Source of the DNA: Portulaca oleracea
Taxonomy: Eukaryota > Streptophyta > Magnoliopsida > Caryophyllales > Portulacaceae
Length of the DNA: 64,000 nt
Reading direction: 5' to 3'
Assembly (NCBI GenBank): GCA_029582165.1
Contig: CM055874.1
Location: forward strand, 46,623,769 to 46,687,768
The position numbers and the translations under genes were made by a program. Below the pieces are notes generated by a model, which saw only the letters and a list, made by a program, of their open reading frames with translations, was not told where the DNA came from and searched no databases. This document shows, in pieces, positions 1-10,410 of the stretch (position 1 is the stretch's first letter; each line of letters opens with the position of its first letter).

Positions 1-283
1 CCACAACGAGGATGTTGTGCGCTTAAGTGGGGGTGATTATAACACCCCGAATATATGGTTAAGTGTGGCTTAAAAAGATTGAAATAACTACTCATATCAA
101 GGTATACCTTCTTTTAAGGTAGCTCATCCGTTAGAAACTCTTTAGTTAAGTGTGCTTGGCTGGGAGTGGTTTTAGGATGAGTGACCTTCCGGGAAATTTT
201 CCCAAGCAGCGTGTGAGCGAGGATGAAACACACTGGAAAGACTCATAGTGATTCGTGGGACCAGTCAATGATCCTTGAAATAG
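1..283 (+). mobile_element. TRIM retrotransposon fragment (internal end plus truncated 3' LTR)
   Basis: This stretch matches the right half of the complete TRIM at 7803-8521. Bases 1-37 correspond to the end of the internal region (GCTTAAGTGGGGGTGAT, the purine-rich tract). From 38 (TATAACACC) onward it follows the LTR, until similarity stops near 275-283, before the GTTACA end. The element is therefore cut by the window edge on the left and truncated on the right. It is non-coding. Confidence 0.75.
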
Positions 284-560
284 TCGTCGCGACCTAGCAC
301 GTCACAGGCGCGACTCTTACACTGCTCCAAAATCTCTAGGGAGGGGGAGGGGAGGGGAGGGGACGTCATGGGCGCGACCTGTGTGTTGCGGCGGCCATCA
401 AGCTTGGTTATAGGCGCGACCTGCATGTCATGGTTGTGACCTCCTTCTTGCCTCCAATTTCTCCCTTGCGACAAAGCGTTGTCACGAGCGTGACACATAC
501 ATCACGACCGCGACGCCCCTTCTTGTTGCACATCATGATTCTATCCCTCACCTCGATAAC
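284..560. repeat. GC-rich GCGCGACC-type repeat tract
   Basis: The island is GC-rich in an AT-rich region and repeats short motifs such as GGCGCGACC and CACGACCGCGAC, with a G/A-rich run near 341-362. The same CGCGAC theme occurs in the gypsy LTRs at 9490-9690 and 24690-24980, so this is probably old LTR sequence. No convincing gene is present; the open frames here look like products of the GC bias. Confidence 0.45.
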
Positions 561-1236
561 AAAAGATCTACTCACCCTTGGGAAATAGATGACCAAAAGC
601 CCTTGGGGTTGGTGAACACTCTCATGCCACTCAAAGGTGCTCGAGGTCGATCCAAAGGATAACCAACACGAGCTTAATCGCCCCCGAGTCTCGAGCAAAG
701 TAAACCTCCACTCGGATGAGAGTTGACGCAACCCTCTTGGCGTGAGCTATTAGAGTGGAGTACGGACCTCAGGATACTTCACCCCCTCATCTCTCATGTC
801 TCATCTTTCTTAGCTTTTTCCCTCAATTCTTTGCGGTATCCGATTAAGGGCAGTCGACGGTGGTAGGTGGCGTTGTTGGTGGCCGCCAAACGTGGTGGTA
901 GCCGATGGTTGATTTGTGAGAAAGAGTTTGAGAGAGAGGGTCAGAGAGAAAGAGTGTTGACAGAGATCTGAAACCCATGGGTGAAGTTGGAACACATGCA
1001 AAAAGTGGGTGATGTTAGTAAAATGGAAATGCGGCAATGAAGAGTAAAGAAGTTCAAAGAAACAAAAAAGGCTCATACTCATGAGGGGTTAAAGCCCAAG
1101 CCCAAGCCCAAGCCCAAAATGAGGGTTAAGAGAAGCCCAAAGGAAGGTGATGCTGCATGCACTAACTCAGCTGTAACCCTCCACCTAATTGTGAAAAAAA
1201 ATCTGTCTTATTTCCATTTTCACTCTCCAAACTGCT
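561..1236. other. Upstream region of the RING gene, no gene seen
   Basis: Nothing recognisable is encoded here. A short hexamer array, AAGCCC repeated about four times, lies near 1092-1117. The region lies just upstream of the RING E3 gene and probably contains its promoter, but no clear TATA box could be assigned. Confidence 0.4.
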
Positions 1237-1345
1237 GACTTTCTTCCTCCCCTCTCTCTCTCTCTCCCTCTCTCTGTCTGTGTCGTGTTTCTCTCTCTCT
1301 CTATCCCCCCCTCTCTTCCCTTTCTCTTGTTGCTTTCGCTCTCTC
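1237..1345 (+). promoter_or_regulatory. CT-rich 5' leader or core promoter tract
   Basis: Long pyrimidine runs (CTCTCTCT blocks interleaved with CCTCCC and CCCCCC) lie about 600 bp upstream of the RING gene ATG. Such tracts are common at plant transcription starts and in 5' UTRs. A possible 5' UTR intron could begin at CCCAG/GTTACG near 1530, which would explain the long distance to the ATG; this is inference. Confidence 0.4.
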
Positions 1346-1915
1346 AGCTCTTTGGGAGAGCCTCTAACCTCGATGCCCTTCCACCACTGCTTCTGGATCG
1401 CCTCTTCAATGGTGGAATGATCCAAAATCGATGCCAAAGTAGCTGATTCTTCAATCCCCATGAGCAATAATCGGTGCTCTCTTCTGGGTTCGCGATGAAT
1501 TCCGACTCTGAATTGGGAAAATCCCTAACCCAGGTTACGTTTTGATCTATTTTGTTTCCCCTCTTTTTTCGAAGTTTCAATTTTGATTCGGAAGCTTGCT
1601 TGCAACGCTATTACATCGTTTTTGGGTGAATTGGGGTTTCTCCTTTTATGTATTCGTTTGTATAAAGGTGGGATTTTCGTGGTTTATGTTGAATTGGGTA
1701 GTTTCGTAACCATGTTTGGGTTTCTGGGTTGCTTGAAGTTTGGTCTTTCTGGGTCAATTTTGGTTGAGACGAAATTAGGGTTTTTCTCCAGTTTCATTGT
1801 TTGACGAGAAATTGGGGAATAGATTGTGGTAAAGTTAGGATTCAGATTGGATTTTTAGATTGGTGGAGTTACAATTCGTTCAATTGGGATTGTTGTTGTT
1901 GTTATTGTTGTTGTG

Positions 1916-3244
1916 ATGGGGGAGCGGATAGAGAATGTGATGGATTTAGATTTAAACTTAGGGCCTGTAGCTCCAACATCTCCTGTAATTGGTCCAGGGA
2001 GCGGTCCGTCCTCAGGAGGTGAATCTATGAACTTAGATGCATGGATAGAACCTCCATTGATGAGCATTAGAGAAGCTCTTAGGCAAAGAACTCGGCAGCG
2101 GTGGCGTTGGAGGCATCTGCAAATACCCTTAGACCCTAATGTTTTCCCATTGAACATCGATTCGGATGGCACCAGTGAAAACCCTTCTGCTGGTGCTGGT
2201 GGTGATGGTAATGGTAATGGTGTGGGCAGTGTTAGAACTATGCAAACTGGTGAAGGAAGTGCTGCTCCTGAAGAAAGAACCCATGAACCTGCAAAAACCT
2301 GTGAGAATCATGTCAACTTAGCTCAGAAAGATTCGGTTGACAAAAAGGAGGATGTTGAGAAGACCAGCGCCGAGGGAGGAAGCTTTTTTGATTGTAACAT
2401 TTGCTTGGATTTGGCCAAAGAGCCCGTGGTTACTTGCTGTGGGCATCTCTTTTGCTGGCCTTGTATCTACTGCTGGTTGAATAACTACTGTGAGGCAAAC
2501 GAGTGCCCTGTTTGTAAAGGAGAGGTCACTTTTAAGAACTTGACTCCAATCTATGGCCGTGGGGACAACACCCGGGACACCGAAGAGGATCCAACCATCA
2601 ATAATGTCCCTGCGAGGCCCTCTGGGAGAAGGGTTGAGAGCTTGAGACAAACCATTCACCGGACCGCCTCAGCTTTCCCAATGGAGGAGATGATCCGGCG
2701 TCTTGGGGCCCGTTTTGAGCTGACCCGGGACTTCTTCCAGCTCCCTGAGGCCGACACCAGCCGGGACCCACTCGAGAGGAGCTCGATGCTGAACCGTTTT
2801 TTGACTTCCCGGGCTTTAAGGAGGGAGCAAAACCCGGCCGTGCCCCCTGAAAATGTGGTGGATTTGACCCATGACAGGCCTGAGATAATGCACCACCGCC
2901 GGCTCCCACCATTGACTTACAGAAGGGGACAGTCGCAGAGAAGCGGGTCTAGTTTCGCATCTGTCAATGCTGATAGGATTGTGGAGGCTTATCTACGCCG
3001 GTCTCCCCCAAGAAGAACCCAGGAGCAGCAACAGCCCCCATCAATGGATGACCGGGACTCTTTCTCAAGCATTGCTGCAGTTATACACGGCGAGAGCCAG
3101 ACAATGGACACTGCGGTTGAGATCGATTCAATGGTGTCGCTTTCTACATCATCTTCTTCAAGACGGCGAAATCTGGCTTCGAGAGCTGCTGCCTCAGATA
3201 TGGATAGCGGGGATTCTCGCGCACCCAGAAGGAGAAGGCTCTAA
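1916..3244 (+). CDS. RING-type E3 ubiquitin ligase, MUSE1/MUSE2-like
   Basis: A single open frame of 442 residues, starting at the ATG at 1916 (the preceding in-frame GTG is not a plausible plant start). A C3HC4 RING finger spans residues 160-200: C160, C163, C175, H177, C180, C183, C197 and C200. The spacing is that of the RMA/RNF5-like RING. The N-terminus has an acidic Leu-rich LDLNL motif (an EAR-like LxLxL pattern, residues 10-14) and then a conserved Trp/Arg-rich block. Downstream are a conserved MEEMIRRLGARFEL block, a Ser-rich tail and a basic C-terminus (RRRRL). There is no C-terminal membrane segment, unlike the short RMA proteins. The long soluble architecture matches the Arabidopsis MUSE1/MUSE2 group, E3 ligases reported to control levels of immune-receptor partner proteins. 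The exact substrate here is unknown. Family assignment is from memory of domain layout, not a search. Confidence 0.85.
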   Translation: MGERIENVMDLDLNLGPVAPTSPVIGPGSGPSSGGESMNLDAWIEPPLMSIREALRQRTRQRWRWRHLQIPLDPNVFPLNIDSDGTSENPSAGAGGDGNGNGVGSVRTMQTGEGSAAPEERTHEPAKTCENHVNLAQKDSVDKKEDVEKTSAEGGSFFDCNICLDLAKEPVVTCCGHLFCWPCIYCWLNNYCEANECPVCKGEVTFKNLTPIYGRGDNTRDTEEDPTINNVPARPSGRRVESLRQTIHRTASAFPMEEMIRRLGARFELTRDFFQLPEADTSRDPLERSSMLNRFLTSRALRREQNPAVPPENVVDLTHDRPEIMHHRRLPPLTYRRGQSQRSGSSFASVNADRIVEAYLRRSPPRRTQEQQQPPSMDDRDSFSSIAAVIHGESQTMDTAVEIDSMVSLSTSSSSRRRNLASRAAASDMDSGDSRAPRRRRL

Positions 3245-3398
3245 AGAAACAGGGGAAACATAACTTGTTGCTGCTTCTTCTGCCTAAAAACTCAAGGCAA
3301 AGAGTTAATATTGCTTAGTTCCCTTTGTAAGTGGCGTAATTTTATCTATCTTTGTTTGTGTCAATCTACTCTCAGTGATATGCAGTTTTTTTGGATTC

Positions 3399-3404
3399 AA
3401 TAAA
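3399..3404 (+). terminator. Poly(A) signal AATAAA of the RING gene
   Basis: AATAAA lies 155 bases after the stop codon, in a T-rich context typical of plant 3' ends. Nothing else in the next few hundred bases suggests a further exon. Confidence 0.5.
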
Positions 3405-3599
3405 TTATCGCAGCGATGTTGGTTGGGTCTAGTCAATCTATTTAAAGCTTTTTTTTCTCTTGTTTTATGTAACCTGTTTGTAACATAACATAGTAACCTT
3501 GTTCTATTCCTAGTATTGGACCCTCAACTCGAGGGAAGTTCAAAGATAATGTTGTCATCATTAACACACTTGTATTACTTGAAGAATGTTGACATATTT

Positions 3600-4924
3600 G
3601 CCAAGTTTTTGTTTGACAACAGTTGCATGAGTTTAGGTAGTGTTGTTTGGCCTATTTTGTACATGGGGTGAATGGATGACTGGAGCACCATTATGCATTG
3701 TTTCTGGCCTCATAGTTGGCTTTTGGATTAGACAAAATCTAATGTTAGACATTGCTGTTTAGCCTATTATATGTATACCATGAACAATTGAGATATAAAT
3801 GAGGCTGAATCCCCTGCTTTGTGCCTACATGTTTGGTTTTGATTGAAAAAATCTTTAGGGACAGCTTTGATATTATTAGATATTTGTATGCATTAAATGT
3901 TTGGATACATTTCATACATTAAGCAGTCAGCTCCCTGCGTTGATAGACTCATTTACAAGTGGATGGATGTTAGCCTTATTTCTTCAAACCCATATAATCT
4001 TTAGGGAAAAGAATTAGTAACATCTAGATAATCTTCTCAAACAAGTATCTTCAAATAAACTAGATTTGCACCGAGTCGATAACAAAACTTTTACTGAAGG
4101 TGAAAAAGAGAACCACACTAGGCAAGGAGTCAAGTCACTAACCAAACTCTTATACAACAGAGAGATTTTTTTAAAAACTAGGTGTTAAACCCGTGCATTG
4201 CACAAAATGTATGTTTTATAACATTTTGCAAATACTAAAAATTACCATGTAATTGGAACCACTCGACTTATAATTTTTTTTAATATAAATGAGAAACATT
4301 TTGTTTACACCTACAATTGAACCTCGATTGCAAGTAACAAAGTTGAGGGTAGTTACTACTTAACTACCACCTTTTTAGTATGATAAATGTCAATTTAAAA
4401 AAATAACATCATACATATAGGTTACAAATATTAACATAGAATTAAAATAATATTCATTAGACTTTCTTCCATCAAATTAACTATTATAATACATTAATCC
4501 CATTATAAAATATAGATTAAAGTAAAATTTAAAAAATAAATAAAGTATAAATTAATAATTACATAAGTGTGTTAGACATCTTATAATATTAAAGTATAAC
4601 TAACTATAAAGTATCAAAATTCATCAATTGAGTTCATTATGATTATTTACCAAAAGTAAAATATTATTTCATATTAGATAAAATGATGAATGAATTACGA
4701 ATAAGATTACTAGCAAATACATAAATGTTATTTACTATTAAATACTAATGCTTTGTAATTTCTCTCTGACGTTTTTTAGTTTAACTATTTTTATAAAAAA
4801 TAATTCGATTGATTTAATGTAAACAAGTTCCAACAATATTATGTTTATAATGTATACATATGTTTTCTATTATCTTAATTATTTATTTGTATGTTTAAGA
4901 CCAAATTTTTTGTTTGGATGTCAT
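3600..4924. other. AT-rich spacer, no gene
   Basis: No coding frame of note. A phrase AACCCGTGCATTGCAC near 4189-4204 resembles sequence often seen at plant Helitron ends, but no paired TC start and hairpin-CTRR end could be recognised. The remainder is AT-rich. Confidence 0.5.
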
Positions 4925-6998
4925 TGAGAAAGATTTTAGATTTGAATCTTTGAGCTACACTTGACTCTTCATAACAACCCCTCCTTAAAATAAAGGCTTT
5001 TGGTTTCCCAAATACATTTCCAAGAGTAGCCTAGGTTATAACCTAGAGCCGCCTCAAGAAAAAAAAAATGTTCAGGTGACACTTGAGCTTCAAAATCCTC
5101 ATAAGGGAGTTCAGATCATTATGCAACCTCTAGGCTTGTTTCGCAAGGAGAGTCTCGTTAAAAACTTTGAGGTTTCTAAAATCGAATCCCACTAAACACT
5201 TTGGGGTACCCAAATCTCTCCAATTCTTCCAATGAATCTCTCTATTGGACTGATTGTTTCCTCACCAAAACTTACCCAAAAGGTTGTGGATATCATCAAT
5301 AAGTGTAGAAGCAATCTGATTTCACATGATATATGTCGAAATGCACTAAGCCATAACTTTGATTAAAACTTGTTTCCAACTCTGGAAAGTAATTTCTACT
5401 TCCATCCATCCTGAAAGCCTTTTCCAATTCTATCCTTGCTCACCTTAAAGATTTCCTTCTTAGATCGCCCTTTTATCGTAGGGGTGTCGAGATATTTAGA
5501 TAATTCAGAGACCTCCTTCATTTGGAAAATATCATCCAACTCTATTTTCTTCTGAGGGTGCATCCCCTTGCTGAAAAAACAATTTTTGATTTCGGAAGGT
5601 TCACTTGTTGCCTCCGAGCTAACTCATAAAGTCTGAGCAAATTTCTCAACAACTCCCCTTCCTCAATCCTCCATCGTGACCATAATGAAAATTAGACTTT
5701 TGTCGGCAAAAAAAATGCGTAATTTGTGGTGCTTGCTTACTTATTTTAATCCCATGAAGCTCCCCCTGATAGTTGCTTTAGAAATAAGGCTCGAGAAGAC
5801 ATCAACGACAAAAAATAAATAGATAGGGTGAAAATTGATCGCGTTAATATGAACCTCTTTTGGGAACTATTGGACCATAGAAATTTCCGTTAACAACGAC
5901 CTTATAAGTGACAATAGATACCCATTTCACCACCATTCGAATCTAGTTGGGGCCGAAACAATATGCGGCGAGCACTTTCTCCAAGAAAACTCATTTGCAC
6001 CATTCATAAACCTTCAATATATCTAGTTTAATAGGCATAAACCCCTTCTTTTCTTTTTTTCGATTTGTCATAATATGGAACTATTGGACCATAAAAATAA
6101 GGTCCGAGAAGACATCGCCAGCCAAAACTAAATAGATAGAGTGACCATGGATCGCGTTAGTGCAAACCTCTTTTGGGAACTATTGGACCATAGAAATTTT
6201 CGTCAACAGTAACTTCATAGGTGACAGTAGATACCCATTCATCACCATTCAAATCCAGTTAGGGCCGAAACCATATCCGACTAGCACTTTCTCCAGGAAA
6301 ACCCATTTGCATCGTTCATAAACCTTCGACATATCTAGTTTAATAGGCATAAATCCTTTCTTTTCTCTTTTGCGACTCTTCATATAATGGAAGGCCTCCT
6401 GCCCAATTAGAATATTATCAGTGATAAGCCATTGAAGCACAAAAGCGCTTTGGTTCTCTGAAACAGTGCATGGAAGTAACTTTTTTAACCGATTTATGAT
6501 GATCTCAACTGCTATTTCGTTTATGACATTACATAAACTAATTGGACGAAACACCTCAACTCTTTCCGGGTCTTTACATTTGAGGATCGAGATAATTCTC
6601 ATGTGACTAAAGGATTTCAAGGCCTTCGAGCCCCCATAGAGAAACTCATTGACCCATCTAATCACATCCTAGCTGACTTGATCCTAGAAATTCTGAAAAA
6701 ATAATGGGTGGAAACAGTTAGGCACCAAAGCTTTTCTTCATTCAGAATAAGGCCTGTTTGATTTCATCATCTACAATTGGTTTTGTCATCATCAACAGAG
6801 TAACTTTAGTATCTATACCAAGGAAGGCCTCATCTATGTCTTGCGGGTTAGATGAGGAAAATAAGGAAGAAACAAACTACTAACTACGATGCCTATTTTG
6901 CTTTGATAAAAAAATCCACATTTCTAGAAGGTCCTTGATTATGTTTCTCCGCCTTCTTTGAAATGCATTATGGTGGAAATAAGCAGTTGTTGAGTCCC
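4925..6998 (-). pseudogene. LINE A (L1-type), reverse transcriptase and C-terminal part
   Basis: Read on the minus strand this is the RT half of a plant L1 ORF2. The clearest frame, 6665-6249, has the block FRPISLCNVINEI, the SENQSAFV and LITDNIL motifs and KLDMSK, all hallmark fingers/palm sequence of LINE RT. Upstream, near 6990-6960, is DSTTAYFHHNAFQRR (the linker before RT); downstream near 5280-5000 are WWGN, HWKNW and FNETLLAKQ equivalents. Frames are broken by stops and shifts. The 3' end of the LINE is not recognisable. The missing upstream part continues at 8527-9193 and 25649-27506. Confidence 0.8.
5781..6385 (-). repeat. Tandem duplication of about 313 bp inside LINE A RT
   Basis: Bases 5781-6072 and 6094-6385 are imperfect copies at an offset of 312-313 bp; for example GAGAAGACATC and ATCTAGTTTAATAGGCATAAA occur in both. 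The phrase AACTATTGGACCATA occurs at the junction and within each copy, which suggests replication slippage or unequal recombination at a short repeat. The duplication covers the conserved KLDMSK region of RT. Confidence 0.75.
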
Positions 6999-7793
6999 TT
7001 GTTGGGAGGGGGGTTAATAGGTTTGTTACAGAAACCTATACTTACAAGTACAAGGACGTTAACAACACTTGATTAAACTGAATAATACTTCTCTATTAGA
7101 TAAACGTTGAGGTACAAGGGAAATAAAGGAGGTTAGGGAAATCAGCAGAATCAGGACAGTGAGGTCCTTGATGACCGCTTACCATGACAGAAACTGAGAT
7201 TCAGTTTTTGTTGAGGGGCTTCACAGACGAGGCTTGTGATGAGGGGCCTCACAGATGAGACAGAGAGAAGGGGCCTCACAGACGAGACTTGTGATGAGGG
7301 GCCTCACAGATGAGGCAGAGAGGAGGGGCCTCACAGATGAGGAAGAGAGGAGGGGCCTCAGAGACGAGGTAGAGATGAGAGGCCTCACAGATGAGGCAGA
7401 GAAGAACAGAGATTTCCTACACTGGATTACTTGCTTGGAATTGACTAATTTGCACAAGGAGATGTTGGAGGTATTTATAGTCGAGGTCTTCAATCAACAA
7501 AGGTCTTCTCTTGATTCTTTCCTTTCTTGATTGATCTTTGATCCTTTCCATATTCACTTTGATCTTCTATCTTTACTTCTTTGGAAACTTCAAGCTTTGC
7601 TCAACAAGGCACAATCTGCGAAGATATATATTAGGATTAGCATATTTAATCTCAGAGAATATTATGATATAGTGTGAGGAGATTTTCAAGATACTTTCCT
7701 AATTTGTTCTTTCAAACAAAACTTTCTGGGCATGGCGGGGGTCCTTGGTACAGATGTCGTGGAGGGCATCACAGTTTCTTCAGCAGTATTCAT
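6999..7793 (-). mobile_element. Probable solo LTR inserted in LINE A
   Basis: LINE A reads continuously across 8527 and 6998 (KEG then DSTTAYF), so 6999-8521 is inserted. After removing the TRIM, the remaining 0.8 kb begins TGTTGGGAGG and ends AGTATTCA, so it is bounded by TG and CA. It has a minus-strand TATA-like sequence (CTATAAATAC) near 7470. The flanks GTCCC and GTCTC are an imperfect 5-bp target duplication. No coding domain was seen. It carries the minisatellite at 7213-7402. Family unknown. Confidence 0.45.
7213..7402 (+). repeat. 27-bp minisatellite, about seven units
   Basis: Units of the form GAGGGGCCTCACAGATGAGG plus CAGAGAG repeat seven times with point changes. As 27 is a multiple of three, both strands stay open across part of it; the plus strand would read a nine-residue repeat of the type RGLTDEAER. 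It lies within the presumed solo LTR and probably is not translated. Confidence 0.85.
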
Positions 7794-7802
7794 GTCTCCT
7801 TC

Positions 7803-8521
7803 TATAACATCCTGTATATATGGTTAAGTATAGCTTAAAACAATTGAAATGACTACTTATATCATTAAGGTGCACCTTCTTTTAAAGTAACTCATCCATT
7901 GGGAACTCCTCAATTAAACGTGTTTGGCTGGGAGTAGTCTCAAGATGGGTACCTACGAAGTTTTCTCAGGCAGCGTGTGAGCGAAGGCGAAACACCCTGG
8001 AAAGACTCGTGCTAATTTGTAGAGGCAGCTAGTGATCCATGGAGCAGTTATCTGTAATGTCTGCGGCTCGGGAGGGGTCAGACCGTTACAAATGGTATTA
8101 GAGTCGGCCCGCGATCGTGGGCTGCGCCAGTGGACGAGAGATCCATGGGCAGTCATCTAGCGAGACAAAGATTCTGGAGTCGATTGTGGCACAACAAGGA
8201 CATTGTATGCTTAAGTGAGGGTGATTGTAACACCCGGCCAGGATATATGGTTAAGTGTGGCTTAAAGGGATTGGAATGACTATTTATATCACCAAGGTGC
8301 ACATTCTTTTAAGGTAGCTCATCTACTGGGAACTCCTCAGTTAAGTGTGCTTGGTTGGGAGTAGTCTTAGGATGAGTGGCCTCCTGAGAAGTTTTCTCAG
8401 GCAGCGTGTGAGCGAGGACGAAACACGCTGGAAAGACTCGTGGTAATTTATGGGGTCAGTCAGCGATCCTCGAAGAAGTTATCGGTAATGTCTGCGGCCC
8501 AGGAGGGGCATGGGCGTTACA
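7803..8521 (+). mobile_element. Complete TRIM retrotransposon with target duplication
   Basis: Two direct repeats, 7803-8090 (288 bp) and 8226-8521 (296 bp), flank only 135 bp of internal sequence. The internal part starts, two bases after the left LTR, with TGGTATTAGAGTC at 8093, a slightly mutated version of the initiator-Met tRNA binding site TGGTATCAGAGC. It ends in AAGTGAGGGTGAT, a purine-rich primer. The 3' LTR runs TGTAAC to GTTACA. The flanks 7798-7802 and 8522-8526 are both CCTTC, a perfect 5-bp target duplication. It is too small to code and relies on another element's enzymes. It sits inside LINE A. Confidence 0.9.
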
Positions 8522-8526
8522 CCTTC

Positions 8527-9193
8527 CTTAATGTTAACTGCCCTTGAACAAATCTGCCAATAAGTCTCATTGATTCTGTGAATATTCTCCAACTCTGCTT
8601 GTAACTCGTAGCTTTCCTTCAAAATGTAATAAGATAAGGGAAATTGATTGAGAGCTTGCATTTTGCTATCAATTTTTCTAAACCAATCTTGTCGGTTCCT
8701 GAAGGCAGATCTATCCCACTTCTTTAAAGTTTCGCCGCAATCGGCTAGGATAGATATTGGATCATTATGATGCGCCTCAGTCTAGGTCATTTGACTATCT
8801 CTGCGCAATTCTCATTTTCGAGTCAGAAAGACTCGAACTTGAAACCTGTCTTGGACCTTCTAGGATCATGGATATGCGTCTTGGAGCAGAGGACTATCAG
8901 ACCATGGTCTTATTTATTTTGGATAGATTTTCAACCCATGCCTCCTTAAATAATAACCACCAGTTATCATTTATCACAAAGTGATTGAGGCGTTCTCAAA
9001 TGCAATTATTGACATTAGTACCATGTTACAAGTAAACCAGTTCCCCTTGAATCCCCAAACTACAATCATTAAGCGCACCTTTAAATTCATCCTTATGCCT
9101 CTACTTGTGAAGTACACCTCATTCCTTCTCTTCTGAGGAAAGGATCTTGTTGAAGTCCCCCCCCACCCCAACCCCCCCGGCCAATGAGTGTTA
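8527..9193 (-). pseudogene. LINE A, endonuclease C-terminal part and linker
   Basis: On the minus strand, going down from 9165, the sequence reads GGDFNKILSSEEKE, the conserved GDFN motif of the L1 apurinic-type endonuclease, then ERLNHF and the linker ETYWQICSRAVNIKEG. Stops and shifts interrupt it. It joins directly, in protein sense, to 25649 on one side (through the gypsy insertion) and to 6998 on the other (through the solo LTR and TRIM). Confidence 0.8.
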
Positions 9194-9198
9194 GCATT

Positions 9199-10061
9199 TG
9201 AAGAGTCCCGGGTTCCGTTTTCATCTCTCGTCACTTTCGCCAAGTGAGCCGCCTCGACCACATCGAACCTTGAGGTACAATTCACGGTGAAACCCGGGGA
9301 TGCAAGGTTAGTCTCGACCATCCAATGGATGGGCTCCGAAGCCTTCTAAGGAGGCTCGCACATTCCACCGACCCCGGAGGCCTCGGGATCGGACTGGGCC
9401 TTCCCGAGAAGATGAACTAGAGTGGTATCGGGGTTCGGGTGTGACCCCGGGTCAATAACACGCAAGGTGGGAGGAGAAGAACAAGGAAGTCACGAACAGC
9501 AGGACGTCGCGCCCGTACAACTTTCGTAGCGCCCGCGACGTGTGTTGGCAAAACGAGGAGAAGGGAGCTTTAGGCCGTCGCGCCCGCGACACAGCTTGGG
9601 TAAAACAAGGAGGATGGACAGAACCGCGTGGCACCCGCGACGTCCCGTCGTCGTGACAGCGACGACCCCTATCGCGCCTGTGACAGGCCTGTTTTGCACG
9701 TGTTTTCTGTCTTAAACGACTGTGTTTAAGGCTTAATTTCCCCTTATATAAATACTATTTTTTCACTATTTTGAAGGCGGGCTTTGAGTATTATGCTAAT
9801 GAAATTGGGATTGCTCCTATTTCCTCCTCAAATCTTGTTTACTTTATCCAATTGATTATTGGTGGTGTTGCAAGTCATTTCTTTATTGATTAGTGGTGGA
9901 TTACCTTTAGCTAATCATGGTGGAATGTTAGGCTATTGGTGGTGGAAATTTTCCTTTATCCAGGGGTCATATCCAAGCCTCTTGTGTTCAAACTATTTGT
10001 CGTTGGATGATTGTGATGTATTACTAAAGCTATTTCATTCCCTCCACGCCCATACGCTCCA
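9199..10061 (+). repeat. Gypsy element, 5' LTR (863 bp)
   Basis: Starts TGAAGAGTCC and ends ATACGCTCCA. It is preceded by GCATT (9194-9198), matching GTATT after the 3' LTR (25644-25648), a target duplication with one change. Bases 9199-9467 match 22398-22668, and 9468-10061 match 24665-25643 apart from insertions. A TATA box, TATATAAATA, is at 9745-9754, followed by the presumed RNA start. U3 is GC-rich with repeated CGCGCCCGCGAC motifs. Confidence 0.8.
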
Positions 10062-10063
10062 TT

Positions 10064-10075
10064 TGGTATCAGAGC
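10064..10075 (+). promoter_or_regulatory. Primer binding site of the gypsy element (initiator Met tRNA)
   Basis: TGGTATCAGAGC follows the 5' LTR after two bases. It is the standard plant complement to the 3' end of the initiator methionine tRNA. Confidence 0.9.
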
Positions 10076-10410
10076 TAAGGTTCGGTTTAGCTTGAGTTTT
10101 GATTTTTGTCATTACAAGTAGAGTTTCTCTATTGTTGATTCTTGTTGGATTGGTTGCAATATTGGTGTTCCCCATTCCCAGTGCCCTCCAAGTGTCTTGG
10201 AGTATATTGTATTGTGTTGTGTTTGTTGATTTTGGTTGTCTATTGGAGCGTTGAGATGAGAGTTGAAGATAGTGTATGGAAGGTATTCGATTAAATGTCG
10301 TTGAGTATTAGCCACAAAAAATCCCAAGCCAAACACTAGCCAACTACAAGAGAACCCCCAAACTCCACAAAATTTACCCAAACACACTCCGTCCACACCC
10401 TTCCTTCGAT

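Noticed and set aside
408..731. Open frames on the minus strand near the window start
   Set aside because: They overlap GC-rich repeat sequence, have no recognisable domain and look like by-products of composition.
4183..4204. Helitron end suggested by AACCCGTGCATTGCAC
   Set aside because: No paired TC start, terminal hairpin or CTRR end could be found.
8093..8110. tRNA-like sequence at the TRIM internal start
   Set aside because: It matches only the complement of the tRNA 3' end (a primer site); no cloverleaf can be formed.
9468..10061. Taking TGGGAGGAG as the LTR start, with the 269 bp before it as the end of a tandem copy
   Set aside because: The polypurine tract at 22385-22397, the TG at 22398 and the GCATT/GTATT flanks all place the LTR start at 9199, so no tandem copy is needed.
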